A program made the position numbers and the translations under genes. Of a stretch of DNA of 64,000 bases, positions 16,776 to 25,889 are shown one piece after another. The notes under the pieces were generated by a model. The model saw only the letters and a program-made list of their open reading frames with translations, ran no database searches and was not told where the DNA came from. The DNA is from Clostridium sp. cel8 (GTDB lineage Bacteria; Bacillota; Clostridia; Clostridiales; Clostridiaceae). The DNA lies in the NCBI RefSeq assembly GCF_014050525.1, contig NZ_JACGAG010000010.1, forward strand, positions 21,531-85,530, written 5' to 3'. The stretch's first letter is position 1. Each line of letters starts with the position of its first letter.

Positions 16776-17468
16776 ATGAATAAAGACTTTAAAATATTAG
16801 TTGTAGATGATGAGAAAAATATAGTAGATGTAGTTAAAGCTTATCTTGAAAGCAATGGATTTAAAGTACTTACGGCAATGGACGGAGAAACTGCTATGCA
16901 GATATTTAACAATGACACTATTCATCTTATAGTATTGGATTTAATGCTTCCTAAGTTAAGTGGTGAAGAAGTATGCCAAAGGATTCGAAACATCTCTAAT
17001 GTTCCTATAATAATGCTTACTGCAAAAGCAGATGAAGATGAAAGAATAAAAGGAATATCTATTGGTGCAGATGACTACTTAACTAAACCATTTAGTGTTC
17101 GCGAACTTGTAGTAAGAGTACGGGCATTACTTAGAAGATCCTATAGAGATTTTACTCCTATGGCTGATATTCTAAATTTTAATAATGGTGATTTAGAAGT
17201 TGATGTTAAAAAGATGCTTATCAGAAAAAAAGGTAATGATATACGATTAACACCAAATGAATTTAAAGTTTTAAAAGTATTTTTAATAAATCCAGGTCAA
17301 ATATTTTCAAGAGAGCAATTAGTTGAAAAGGCTTTTGGTATAGATTATGAAGGCTTTGACAGGACCGTAGATACCTATATAAAAAATATTCGTCAAAAAA
17401 TAGAGGATAATCCAAAGGAACCAAAATATATAACAACGGTTTACGGAATTGGTTACAAATTTATGTAA
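16776..17468 (+). CDS. OmpR/PhoB-family response regulator
   Basis: A 230-residue regulator: receiver domain with the acidic pair (VVDDE), phospho-acceptor Asp in VLDLMLPKLSG and Lys in LTKPF, then a winged-helix DNA-binding domain ending in VYGIGYKF. I chose the ATG at 16776 because GGAGGT lies six bases upstream; a start 21 bases earlier has no ribosome site. It is 12 bases from the kinase gene and forms a pair with it. The kinase sensor has a Met-rich stretch, so a metal or envelope signal is possible. Targets are not evident from the sequence. Confidence 0.93.
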   Translation: MNKDFKILVVDDEKNIVDVVKAYLESNGFKVLTAMDGETAMQIFNNDTIHLIVLDLMLPKLSGEEVCQRIRNISNVPIIMLTAKADEDERIKGISIGADDYLTKPFSVRELVVRVRALLRRSYRDFTPMADILNFNNGDLEVDVKKMLIRKKGNDIRLTPNEFKVLKVFLINPGQIFSREQLVEKAFGIDYEGFDRTVDTYIKNIRQKIEDNPKEPKYITTVYGIGYKFM

Positions 17469-17480
17469 GGAGTGACACTA

Positions 17481-18872
17481 ATGAAACTATCCTTAATGAA
17501 AAAACTATCCCTAGGCTTTCTTACTGCAGTTTTAGGATCAATTATTTTAGCAAGCCTTATAGCAAATTATACAGTGGGAAATAAATTTAAAAATTATTTG
17601 ATTGATGAACATAAGACAAAAGTTTCTACTGCTGTTCAAATTGTTGAAGATTTATATGGGAGTGGAGAAAATCCCTCAAATATAAATAATGATGAAATAC
17701 AAAGATATGCCGAACTTCAACAGCTATATATTGAAGTTAAGGATTCAAATAACAATACTATATATACGTCTGGAGATTCCTATCTTAAGCATAATTCCAT
17801 GATGGGAAAAATGATGGGTTCTATGATGCATAACACTTCTGAAACTAACCTTGGTCAGTACTCTGAAAATACATATCCCTTGCTAGTTAATAATAAGCAT
17901 ATCGGTACTATAATAATTGGTTATTTCGGAACTTCCTATCTATCTTCAGCTTCAGTAACCTTTATAAGGACTTTGAATAATTCTTTTTTTCTATCAGCTA
18001 TTGCAGCATTGATTTTTGGACTTATTATAAGCATAATTATATCAAAGCAGCTTTCAAAGCCTCTTATTAAAATAACCCAAACAGCAAATAAAATGCGAAG
18101 TGGTAATCTTGAAGTTAGAGCACCAGTTAACTCAAACACTAAAGAAATAGATGAACTTTCAAACTCTATAAACTATTTAGCAGAAACTTTAAAAAATCAA
18201 GAGATGTTTAGAAAAAGATTAACTTCTAATATGGCACATGAGTTAAGGACTCCTTTAACCACTCTAAAAACTCATGTAGAAGCCTTTATAGATGGAATAT
18301 GGGAACCAACGCCTGAAAGATTTGAAGCATTTTACGAAGAAATTGAAAGACTGACAAAAATGGTTAATAATCTTAGAAGCCTAGCAAAATTAGAGGAAAC
18401 TAACCTTAATTTAAATAAAAGAGAAATCAATCTATCAAGGGAGCTTACTAAAATCGTAGATACATTTAAGCCCCTTTATATTAAGAAAAATTATGAACTT
18501 ACTAGCAGTATTACTCCGGAAACAAATGCAATAATAGATAAAGATAAATTTGACCAAATAATCACTAACCTGCTTTCAAACTCTTATAAATATTTAAGAC
18601 CCAATGGCAAGGTTAATGTAACTCTGAAAAAAGAAAATAATAATATTATAATTAAAGTTATAGATAATGGAATAGGAATTCCCGAAAAAGATTTACCTTA
18701 TATATTTCAACGATTTTATAGAAGTGATTTATCTAGAAATAAAAATACTGGTGGTTCTGGTATAGGTCTTACTATTACAAAAGCTTTTGTTGAAGCCCAT
18801 GGTGGCAAAATATATGTTAATAGCAAAGTTCATGAAGGCAGCACTTTCACCGTAGTACTACCTTCTGAATAG
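17481..18872 (+). CDS. Sensor histidine kinase with Met-rich extracytoplasmic loop
   Basis: A 463-residue membrane kinase. Two transmembrane helices (about 10-30 and 165-190) enclose a sensor region with the Met/His-rich stretch HNSMMGKMMGSMMH. Then come a HAMP domain, the HisKA phospho-His in MAHELRTPLTT, and the ATPase boxes (N: NLLSNSYKY, G1: DNGIGIPEKD, G2: GGSGIGLTI). A Met/His cluster in a sensor loop could bind Cu or Ag, which would suit the neighbouring metal-related genes; this is inference. The ATG at 17481 has GGAGTG upstream. Convergent with the BceB-like gene, with only 7 bases between the stops. Confidence 0.92.
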   Translation: MKLSLMKKLSLGFLTAVLGSIILASLIANYTVGNKFKNYLIDEHKTKVSTAVQIVEDLYGSGENPSNINNDEIQRYAELQQLYIEVKDSNNNTIYTSGDSYLKHNSMMGKMMGSMMHNTSETNLGQYSENTYPLLVNNKHIGTIIIGYFGTSYLSSASVTFIRTLNNSFFLSAIAALIFGLIISIIISKQLSKPLIKITQTANKMRSGNLEVRAPVNSNTKEIDELSNSINYLAETLKNQEMFRKRLTSNMAHELRTPLTTLKTHVEAFIDGIWEPTPERFEAFYEEIERLTKMVNNLRSLAKLEETNLNLNKREINLSRELTKIVDTFKPLYIKKNYELTSSITPETNAIIDKDKFDQIITNLLSNSYKYLRPNGKVNVTLKKENNNIIIKVIDNGIGIPEKDLPYIFQRFYRSDLSRNKNTGGSGIGLTITKAFVEAHGGKIYVNSKVHEGSTFTVVLPSE

Positions 18873-18879
18873 TAACTAT

Positions 18880-20775
18880 TTAACTAAGAATTTTTAAATA
18901 CTTTATCTTAGTAGCCACAAAATAAATTAAGTATACTATTATAAATATTATTACGCTCATTACAGTAGGTATTAAAATATTATAATTCATTAATTTACTT
19001 AATGAAATCATAGCTACACAACTGTGAATTATCCCAATTGCTAATGGCATAATATAGCAAATTCCTATTTGTTTCGATACAGCTTTATTTACTTCTCTAT
19101 CTGTCATTCCAATTCTTTTTAATATAACAAATTTATTCTTATCCATATATGCTTCACTTACAAGTTTAAAGTATATTATACTTCCTGTAGCTACTATAAA
19201 TACTAGTGATAAAAAAGCTCCAAGAAAATAAAGTATTCCAAATATACTATAAGTTGATTTATCTTTATTTTCATTTGTATACAGACTATCTTTAATACTG
19301 TCTATACTCTCCAAATCTTTAGCTAATGATTTTATATTTTCAGTGTTACTTATCTTTAATCCATTAAACTCATATTCTGTAGTTGTACTTTTAAGTTTAT
19401 TATAAGTATCATCATTCAAGACTATACATGGTGCTGGAATTCCCATGCCAAAAAGCGGAGTCTTTAAATTATTTTTTATAATATATTTTTCATTATTAAT
19501 ATCTACTTCTTTATTTTCATAATCTACAAGGCTCATAACTACAGTTGGTACATCTATGCAGAGTACCTCATTATCTGATAAATCGTATTTTTCAATCTTT
19601 TTTAAATCTTTTACCTTAAGGTCATTGCTAATTCTCATAAAATCATAATATTTTAAAGCTATTGCAACATTATTCTTATCATCAATGTGAAATTGTGTCT
19701 TCATATGTGGTTTTATCATAAGAAATTTTGTATTTTCCTCTAACATTATATTACTATTATTCTTTTCTATCTTACGTTTTACTTCTTCTTTTACAGATTT
19801 ATCATTAGAAACATATGATATGTCATAAGGTGTCTGAATACTATCTCGTATCTGTACAAAATATTTCAATGAAGCTACAGTTCCATAACAAGTTAATGTA
19901 ATTGTAATAAGAATCGCCACTGTAGCTAATGTTCTGTAATTATTTTTAACTCTAAATGCAATATTAGAAATACTTACTATATTAGTTCCATTATACAAAA
20001 ATTTCTTTTTATTCAATAAATACTTCATAAATATTGAATAACCAGCTCCAAATAACCAATACGTCCCAAAAACCACAAGTAAAATTGCCAAAGGTGAGTT
20101 TTTTGCAAAATTACTCTTAACATTTAAGGCAAAATAATACCCTATTCCAATAAATATTATAGATAAAATTCCCTTTATATAATTTAACTTTGGAATCTGT
20201 TCCTCTCTTTTAGATGTATTAAACAAGTCAATCAATTTACTTCTAACTATATTTATATATCCGAAAATGGAGTTAGCCAAGAAAATCGTAAAAAATATCA
20301 CAGTAGTTTCAATTACAGCTTTTATTGAAAAGAAAAAATTCACCTTCATATTTAGTATAGCAACCTTAGCTAACATCATTAAAAATAACTTACAAAATAT
20401 AATTCCTAGAAAAAGGCCTATTATTATAGAAGTGACACCTATAATAAGAACTTCTATAGTGTATATATAAGCTATTTGATAGTTGGTAACACCCATAAAT
20501 GCATAAATTCCTATTTCCTTCTTTCTCTGCTTTAAGAAAAAAGAACTTGAAAACCATATAAAAAACATTATAAAGGCCAATAATAAATATGCAACAATTT
20601 TTGACATTGTATCAATATACAAATTAGACATATTAGCCTTTTGAAAATCTGGATTATATTTTAATTCTATAAAGTTATAATATACCATTACTGAAAAAAT
20701 CATTGACATTATATATAATCTATATGTGTTTACATTTCTTTTAAAATTACTATAAGCAATACTAAAATAGTTCAT
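18880..20775 (-). CDS. BceB-type ABC permease (FtsX-like), antimicrobial peptide resistance
   Basis: A 631-residue permease with ten predicted membrane helices and a large extracytoplasmic domain (about residues 310-510) between helices 7 and 8, the BceB layout. In known systems it removes bacitracin, lantibiotics or similar peptides from lipid II intermediates and signals peptide flux to the BceS kinase. I chose the ATG at 20775, which has GGGAGGTG seven bases upstream and overlaps the ATPase gene by 14 bases. The kinase and regulator at 21.6-23.3 kb complete a Bce-type module. Peptide specificity cannot be read from sequence. Confidence 0.9.
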   Translation of the reverse strand: MNYFSIAYSNFKRNVNTYRLYIMSMIFSVMVYYNFIELKYNPDFQKANMSNLYIDTMSKIVAYLLLAFIMFFIWFSSSFFLKQRKKEIGIYAFMGVTNYQIAYIYTIEVLIIGVTSIIIGLFLGIIFCKLFLMMLAKVAILNMKVNFFFSIKAVIETTVIFFTIFLANSIFGYINIVRSKLIDLFNTSKREEQIPKLNYIKGILSIIFIGIGYYFALNVKSNFAKNSPLAILLVVFGTYWLFGAGYSIFMKYLLNKKKFLYNGTNIVSISNIAFRVKNNYRTLATVAILITITLTCYGTVASLKYFVQIRDSIQTPYDISYVSNDKSVKEEVKRKIEKNNSNIMLEENTKFLMIKPHMKTQFHIDDKNNVAIALKYYDFMRISNDLKVKDLKKIEKYDLSDNEVLCIDVPTVVMSLVDYENKEVDINNEKYIIKNNLKTPLFGMGIPAPCIVLNDDTYNKLKSTTTEYEFNGLKISNTENIKSLAKDLESIDSIKDSLYTNENKDKSTYSIFGILYFLGAFLSLVFIVATGSIIYFKLVSEAYMDKNKFVILKRIGMTDREVNKAVSKQIGICYIMPLAIGIIHSCVAMISLSKLMNYNILIPTVMSVIIFIIVYLIYFVATKIKYLKILS

Positions 20776-21526
20776 CAGCATCACCTCCCATTGAAGTGGC
20801 CATATCCATAATTCTTTTGAAAAATTCCTTTCTTGATTTATCTTTATCAAGTTTTGCATGAATCTTTCCATCTTTAATAAACATTATTCTTCTACAGTAA
20901 CTTGCAGCAAAAGCATCATGAGTTACCATTATTATAGTAGTGTTATATTTTTCATTCATATTTGAAAGACACTGTAGTAATTCTGATGATGATTTTGAAT
21001 CCAATGCTCCTGTAGGTTCATCTGCAAATATAACTGAAGGTGAAGTCATAAGGGCTCTAGCTGCAGCAGTTCTCTGTTTCTGACCACCTGAAAGCTGATA
21101 TGGATATTTATTAAGATGATCTTTTATGCCTAAAAACTCGGCTATTTTTTCTACTTTATTTATTATTTCTCTATGATTTACTTTACCAAGAGCTAAAGGA
21201 AGTGCTATATTATCCTGAACTGTCATTGTATCAAGTAAATTAAAATCCTGAAAGATAAATCCTATTTTATTTTTTCTAAATAACGCAAGCTCCTTTCCTT
21301 TAACTTTAGCCATATCTTTTCCTTGGAAATAATATTTTCCACTTGTTTGCCTATCTATAGTAGACAGAATATTTAAAAGAGTAGTTTTACCAGCTCCAGA
21401 AGGCCCCATTATTCCAAGGAATTCTCCTTCTTCGATTTTAAGATTAATTCCATCTAAAACAGTAGAGCTCATACCTTTTGACCCATAAACTTTTTTTAAA
21501 TTCTCTGTTTCAATAACAAAACTCAT
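20762..21526 (-). CDS. BceA-type ABC ATP-binding protein
   Basis: A 254-residue ATPase of the MacB/LolD/BceA class. Motifs: Walker A GPSGAGKTT, Q-loop GFIFQDFNLLDT, signature LSGGQKQR, Walker B VIFADEPTGALD, and switch His in MVTHDAFAA. The QDFNLLDT and DEPTGALDS forms are typical of peptide-detoxification transporters. It partners the BceB-like permease with which it overlaps. The upstream gap of about 106 bases probably carries the promoter activated by the BceR-like regulator. Confidence 0.92.
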   Translation of the reverse strand: MSFVIETENLKKVYGSKGMSSTVLDGINLKIEEGEFLGIMGPSGAGKTTLLNILSTIDRQTSGKYYFQGKDMAKVKGKELALFRKNKIGFIFQDFNLLDTMTVQDNIALPLALGKVNHREIINKVEKIAEFLGIKDHLNKYPYQLSGGQKQRTAAARALMTSPSVIFADEPTGALDSKSSSELLQCLSNMNEKYNTTIIMVTHDAFAASYCRRIMFIKDGKIHAKLDKDKSRKEFFKRIMDMATSMGGDADELF

Positions 21527-21632
21527 TAGAATTTCCTCCTATTTGATAGCTAATGTTTATATGTCTATTTTAACTTCTGTTTAGATGCTCTACCATCGAA
21601 TTTAGATTACATATTATATTTTAATATTACAT

Positions 21633-22673
21633 TTATGTAACTTTGAAGTAATCTGACAACTTGTAAAAACATAAAATAAACTCTGTATACACTCCTTCTT
21701 CAGATTTAACCAGCAAATTATGATTCATCTTATTGGCCATCTTTTTAGAAAGGTATAAACCCATTCCAGTGGATTTTGATACCTTTCTTCCATTCTCACC
21801 AGTAAAACCTTTATCAAATATTCTCTTTATATCCTTTTGGCTTATACCTATACCATTATCCCTAATAAATAATCTTACCATTTTTTCATCTTCATCTGCA
21901 TAAATTGTTATCTTACCACTAGGTTTTACATACTTACAGGCATTATTTATAATTTGATCAATAATATATCTAGTCCATTTTTCATCTGTCATAACGTTGA
22001 AGCTTACATTTTGGAGTTCTAATTCAATATTCTTTGATATAAAAAATATTGAATTTCTCTTTAATATATCTCTAATAATTTTTTCAATATTAACTTCTCT
22101 TATTTGTAAATCTTCGGAATAACTTGAAGATCTACTAGTATACAATACCTGATTTATAAGAAATTTTATTCTTTCAATTTCTACTCTAAGTTCTTGCGAA
22201 ATATTATTAATAGACTCTATTTCAGAAGCTTCCTCAATTCTATCAGCAATTAATTCACAAACAGCAATAGGTATCTTAATTTCATGAATCCACTTTGTAA
22301 TATAATCATTCACTTCATCTAAAAGCGATTTTATCTTATCAACCTTATTTTCAATCTCACTGTTTTTTGCTCTTAAAATATCTTTTATAATATTAATTTC
22401 AAACGAAGTGTTTGAATTGGGCATATACTCATCTACACTCTTACCATTTTTAATAGCTTTTACAATATCTCTATACTTATAATCCCACTTTTTATAATCA
22501 TATATTGCAAATATTAATGATATAAAAAAAATTAAAAAATCCATGTAGATTACATCATTTTTAGCTAAATTAATAGGCTTACTTGATATCAAAACTAAAT
22601 TTACAACTGAAAATATGCAGATAAAATATACTATTTTTGAAATGGAATTTTTTAAATAAGTTATTTTACTCAT
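21633..22673 (-). CDS. BceS-type intramembrane-sensing histidine kinase
   Basis: A 346-residue kinase with two close-set N-terminal membrane helices (about 12-30 and 40-58) and almost no external loop, the mark of BceS-like kinases that read transporter activity. The phospho-acceptor His lies in TKWIHEIKIPI, and ATP-binding boxes appear at IINNACKYV, DNGIGISQKD and STGMGLYLSK. Its start overlaps the regulator stop by four bases. With the BceAB-like transporter downstream on the same strand, it forms a complete antimicrobial-peptide sensing and detoxification module. Confidence 0.92.
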   Translation of the reverse strand: MSKITYLKNSISKIVYFICIFSVVNLVLISSKPINLAKNDVIYMDFLIFFISLIFAIYDYKKWDYKYRDIVKAIKNGKSVDEYMPNSNTSFEINIIKDILRAKNSEIENKVDKIKSLLDEVNDYITKWIHEIKIPIAVCELIADRIEEASEIESINNISQELRVEIERIKFLINQVLYTSRSSSYSEDLQIREVNIEKIIRDILKRNSIFFISKNIELELQNVSFNVMTDEKWTRYIIDQIINNACKYVKPSGKITIYADEDEKMVRLFIRDNGIGISQKDIKRIFDKGFTGENGRKVSKSTGMGLYLSKKMANKMNHNLLVKSEEGVYTEFILCFYKLSDYFKVT

Positions 22674-23347
22674 AGTATCATATACCCATATCCTTTCTTT
22701 GTTTGTATATAATCCGTAAGCCCTATATCTTTTAATTTCATTCTAAGCCTATTGATATTTACAGTAAGAGTATTATCATTAACAAAACTATCATCTTCCC
22801 AAAGAGCTCTCATTATTCTTTCTCGTGATATTGCCTTACCCTTGTTTTTCATAAGTAACAACATTACTTTAAATTCATTTTTAGTTAATTCAATTTTACT
22901 ATCATTATAAAAAATAGTACTATCTATTAAATTTAATATTACTCCGTCACATTCTAATAAATCAGGAGATGTATCTGTATATGAATATGTCCTCCTTAAA
23001 ATTGCATTTATTTTTGCAACAAGTATGTCCATTGTGAATGGTTTTGTTATGTAATCATCTGCACCATTATTTACTGCCATTATAATGTCCATATTTGTAT
23101 CTCTTGAAGAAACGAATATAATAGGTACTTTTGATAGTTCTCTAATTTTCTTACACCAGTAAAACCCATCAAAATAAGGCAAATTTACATCCATAATTAC
23201 TAAATTAGGTTTATATTTAGCATACTCACTTACTATATTTTTAAAATCATAAACACTTACTGTTTCAAATCCCCACTTTCTTAACACAGCTTCCATATTA
23301 CTGCAAAGTGCTTTGTCATCTTCAACTATCATTATTTTATATATCAT
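22670..23347 (-). CDS. BceR-type response regulator
   Basis: An OmpR-family regulator of about 226 residues: receiver with VEDDKALC, phospho-acceptor in VIMDVNLPYFDGF, Lys in ITKPF, then a winged helix ending TKKGYGYMIL. The WCKKIRELSKVPIIFVSSR stretch resembles BceR proteins. The start is uncertain: an ATG at 23347 (MIYKIMIVEDD) lies 14 bases after GAGGTG, and another in-frame ATG at 23359 lies only two bases after it. It is predicted to activate the BceAB-like operon at 21.5 kb. Confidence 0.9.
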   Translation of the reverse strand: MIYKIMIVEDDKALCSNMEAVLRKWGFETVSVYDFKNIVSEYAKYKPNLVIMDVNLPYFDGFYWCKKIRELSKVPIIFVSSRDTNMDIIMAVNNGADDYITKPFTMDILVAKINAILRRTYSYTDTSPDLLECDGVILNLIDSTIFYNDSKIELTKNEFKVMLLLMKNKGKAISRERIMRALWEDDSFVNDNTLTVNINRLRMKLKDIGLTDYIQTKKGYGYMIL

Positions 23348-23442
23348 ATAATTTACCATCACCTCATCTGAAAATTATACCAAATATTATTGTTATAGTT
23401 GTCCTATTAAAAAATAATTAATGGGAAATTTTCCACATATAA

Positions 23443-23476
23443 AAGCTAGCTTACTATGAATTTAATAAGCTAGCTT
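23443..23476 (-). terminator. Terminator after the carbonic-anhydrase-like gene
   Basis: An 11-bp perfect stem (AAGCTAGCTTA with TAAGCTAGCTT), 12-base loop, followed leftward by TTTATATG. It lies about 40 bases past the stop at 23515. Confidence 0.8.
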
Positions 23477-23514
23477 AAAATCAATCTTATTGAATTTTGC
23501 ATTTATTATATTAT

Positions 23515-23892
23515 TTAGTCTACAACATGTACATTCCAAAATTCGTCTACCCACAGACCAATCACTGTAACTGGAAGATCCCATGATTTCACTTGTGATA
23601 CTGATGCTGCTATATCTTCTAAATGTTTCTCATAGCAAACAGGATTTGCAGCACAATCGTAATGTCCTACAACCGCAACTACATTAGACTTATGGTCATT
23701 TACTGAAATCAAAACGCTTTTTCTCAATCTTTCATTTTCACTCAAACAATCATTAGATAATACCTTATCTATTCCAGGCTCCGTAATTAAATCTACATAA
23801 TCCACATTATAATTTTCCTTAATCCATTTTGTTACAGAAATCTGCGTTCTACCATCCATACAATTTAAAACCGTTCCAAACTTCTTATCCAT
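23515..23892 (-). CDS. Small beta-carbonic-anhydrase-like protein
   Basis: A 125-residue protein with the zinc-ligand pattern of beta-class carbonic anhydrases: Cys with its Asp-Arg dyad in LNCMDGRTQ, and the HxxC pair in VVGHYDCAANP. It is far shorter than a typical beta enzyme (about 200 residues) and lacks much of the N-terminal helical arm, so it belongs to the minimal clostridial group whose activity is untested as far as I know. The ATG at 23892 has GGAGGTG upstream; an in-frame start 33 bases earlier has none. Monocistronic, between two hairpins. Confidence 0.8.
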   Translation of the reverse strand: MDKKFGTVLNCMDGRTQISVTKWIKENYNVDYVDLITEPGIDKVLSNDCLSENERLRKSVLISVNDHKSNVVAVVGHYDCAANPVCYEKHLEDIAASVSQVKSWDLPVTVIGLWVDEFWNVHVVD

Positions 23893-23969
23893 TTTACACC
23901 TCCAACTAATTTCTATAATTAACATATTAAAACATTAGAAAACTTATGTCTATTTAAATTCAATAAAAA

Positions 23970-24009
23970 AAGAAGCTTTACCACTAAACTGTGCTAGCTT
24001 CTTTTTTTA
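23970..24009 (-). terminator. Terminator after the PTS operon
   Basis: AAGAAGCT pairs with AGCTTCTT around an 18-base loop. Leftward, the stem is followed by TTTTTTT; rightward also by a T-run. It lies just past the stop of the EIIA gene. Confidence 0.85.
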
Positions 24010-24021
24010 TTAAACTAATAT

Positions 24022-24468
24022 TTAAATTATCTCTAATATTTCTGATTTTGATTTTGCATTTATTATCTTATTTCTAAAGTCTTCATGCATTAATTTTCTT
24101 GATATGCTAGCTAATGCTTGTAAATGAAGATCACTCTGTGAATCATTAACTGCTATCATAAATATTAATTTTACTGGTTTTCCATCTATTGAATCATAAT
24201 CAACTCCATCTTTAATTATCCCTAGTGCAATTCTAGGCTCTTTTACAGATGTTGATTTAGCATGTGGTATAGCGATTCCAAATCCTATGCCAGTATTGCT
24301 TAAAGATTCTCTGTGATAGATATCCTTTTTAAAATCGCTTTTATTAAGTATTACTCCATCCTTTACTAATACATCGATCATTTTATCAATAAGATCATCT
24401 TTATCCTTTGCAGATATATTTAACTCTATAGTATTTTCTGTTATTAACTTATTTAATTCCATAATCAT
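24022..24468 (-). CDS. PTS fructose-type EIIA component
   Basis: A 148-residue cytoplasmic phosphocarrier of the fructose/mannitol EIIA family. The phosphorylated His lies in GIGFGIAIPHAKSTSVKEP, and the MIAVNDSQSDLHLQALASISR segment is typical. It accepts phosphate from HPr and passes it to the EIIB cysteine of the next protein upstream. Here EIIA is a separate gene, last in the operon after EIIBC, sugar-phosphate kinase and aldolase. Two in-frame ATGs (24468 and 24462) both fit the GGATGGAG ribosome site. Confidence 0.92.
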   Translation of the reverse strand: MIMELNKLITENTIELNISAKDKDDLIDKMIDVLVKDGVILNKSDFKKDIYHRESLSNTGIGFGIAIPHAKSTSVKEPRIALGIIKDGVDYDSIDGKPVKLIFMIAVNDSQSDLHLQALASISRKLMHEDFRNKIINAKSKSEILEII

Positions 24469-24491
24469 ACTCCATCCTTTATTATAAATTA

Positions 24492-25889
24492 CTAAGCATT
24501 TTTCTGAATACGACCTCTATATATTCCATATAAGACTCCACCAACTGCTGATCCTGTTAATATTGCTCCTACCCATAACAATGGACTGCTAACCAATGGT
24601 AATATTAAGAATCCACCATGTGGAGCCGGAACTTGGATTCTCATTAAATATGTTAACACAGCTGATATAGAAGATGCAATCATTAATATTGGAATAACTC
24701 TCAATGGATCTTTAGCTGCAAAAGGAATTGCTCCTTCAGTTATATGAGTACATCCTAAAATATAGTTAACTAAACCTGCAGCTTTCTCCTCTTCATCAAA
24801 TCTTTTCTTAAATAATGTTGTAGCTATAGCAATTGCAATTGGCGGTGTTATACATGCTGCTGAAACACCAGCCATAAAATAGTAATTTCCCTGTGCAAGA
24901 AGCATTGTACCTGTTAAATAAGCAGCCTTATTTACTGGACCACCAAAGTCAAATGCACTCATACAACCTATAACTATTCCTAATAAAATTGGATTTGCCT
25001 GTTGTAAAGAGGACAGCCATCCCATAGCACTTTTATTTATAGCTGCCACTGGTCCACCTAACAATGTCATTAGTACACCAGTTACTAATATTCCTATTAT
25101 TGGCAATATAAATATTGATTTTAAACCCTCAAATTGCTTTGGTAATCCTGATAGTAGTTTTTTAAAATAAAGCATTAAATATCCAGCAAAAAATCCTGCA
25201 ATAATACCGCCTAAGAATCCTGATCCTGTAGTATTTGCTATAAGTCCACCAACAAATCCTGCAACCATACCTGGTCTTCCAGAAATTGAATTAGCAATAT
25301 ATGCTGTAAATATTGGAACCATTACTGAAAATGCCTGTCCCCCTATATCTTTAATCATAGCCGCTATAGGATTATATTGAGGTGAATTTGGATCAAAGGA
25401 ATATATACCCCACAAAAATGATACTGCTATAAGTACACCACCAGCTACAACAAATGGTAACATATAAGAAACACCACTCATTAAATGCTTATATATCTCT
25501 CTACTTATAGATTGTTTTCCTACAACCTCATCAGAACTTTTCTTTGTATTGGATTTTTCAGCTGCTTTTCCACCTTTTACAGGTACTTTTCCATCTAATA
25601 TAGCCTGAATTAACTCTTTAGGTTTACGTATTCCATCAACAACTGATGTTTCTATAGTTGGTTTTCCTATAAATCTGTCAGCTCTAGCATCTTTATCTGA
25701 TGCAACTATTACTCCAATTGCCTCTTCTATATCCTTATCTGTTAGCTCATGTTCAACTCCAACTGCACCATTAGTTTCTACTTTTATTTCTACACCTAAT
25801 TCTTCAGCTGCCTTTTTTAATCCTTCTTCTGCCATAAATGTATGTGCAATTCCTGTAGGACATCCTGTAACAGCAACAATTTTTTTCAT
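24492..25889 (-). CDS. PTS fructose-type EIIBC permease
   Basis: A 465-residue membrane protein. Residues 1-100 are the EIIB domain with its phospho-cysteine in VTGCPTGIAHTFMAEEG (Cys10). After a Lys/Ser-rich linker (about 105-125), residues 130-460 are the EIIC channel with eight or so helices; PVNKAAYLTG and HITEGAIPFAAKDP are family landmarks. It imports and phosphorylates a ketohexose at C1. Because the operon also encodes a GatY-like tagatose-bisphosphate aldolase, tagatose is as likely a substrate as fructose. Confidence 0.92.
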   Translation of the reverse strand: MKKIVAVTGCPTGIAHTFMAEEGLKKAAEELGVEIKVETNGAVGVEHELTDKDIEEAIGVIVASDKDARADRFIGKPTIETSVVDGIRKPKELIQAILDGKVPVKGGKAAEKSNTKKSSDEVVGKQSISREIYKHLMSGVSYMLPFVVAGGVLIAVSFLWGIYSFDPNSPQYNPIAAMIKDIGGQAFSVMVPIFTAYIANSISGRPGMVAGFVGGLIANTTGSGFLGGIIAGFFAGYLMLYFKKLLSGLPKQFEGLKSIFILPIIGILVTGVLMTLLGGPVAAINKSAMGWLSSLQQANPILLGIVIGCMSAFDFGGPVNKAAYLTGTMLLAQGNYYFMAGVSAACITPPIAIAIATTLFKKRFDEEEKAAGLVNYILGCTHITEGAIPFAAKDPLRVIPILMIASSISAVLTYLMRIQVPAPHGGFLILPLVSSPLLWVGAILTGSAVGGVLYGIYRGRIQKNA

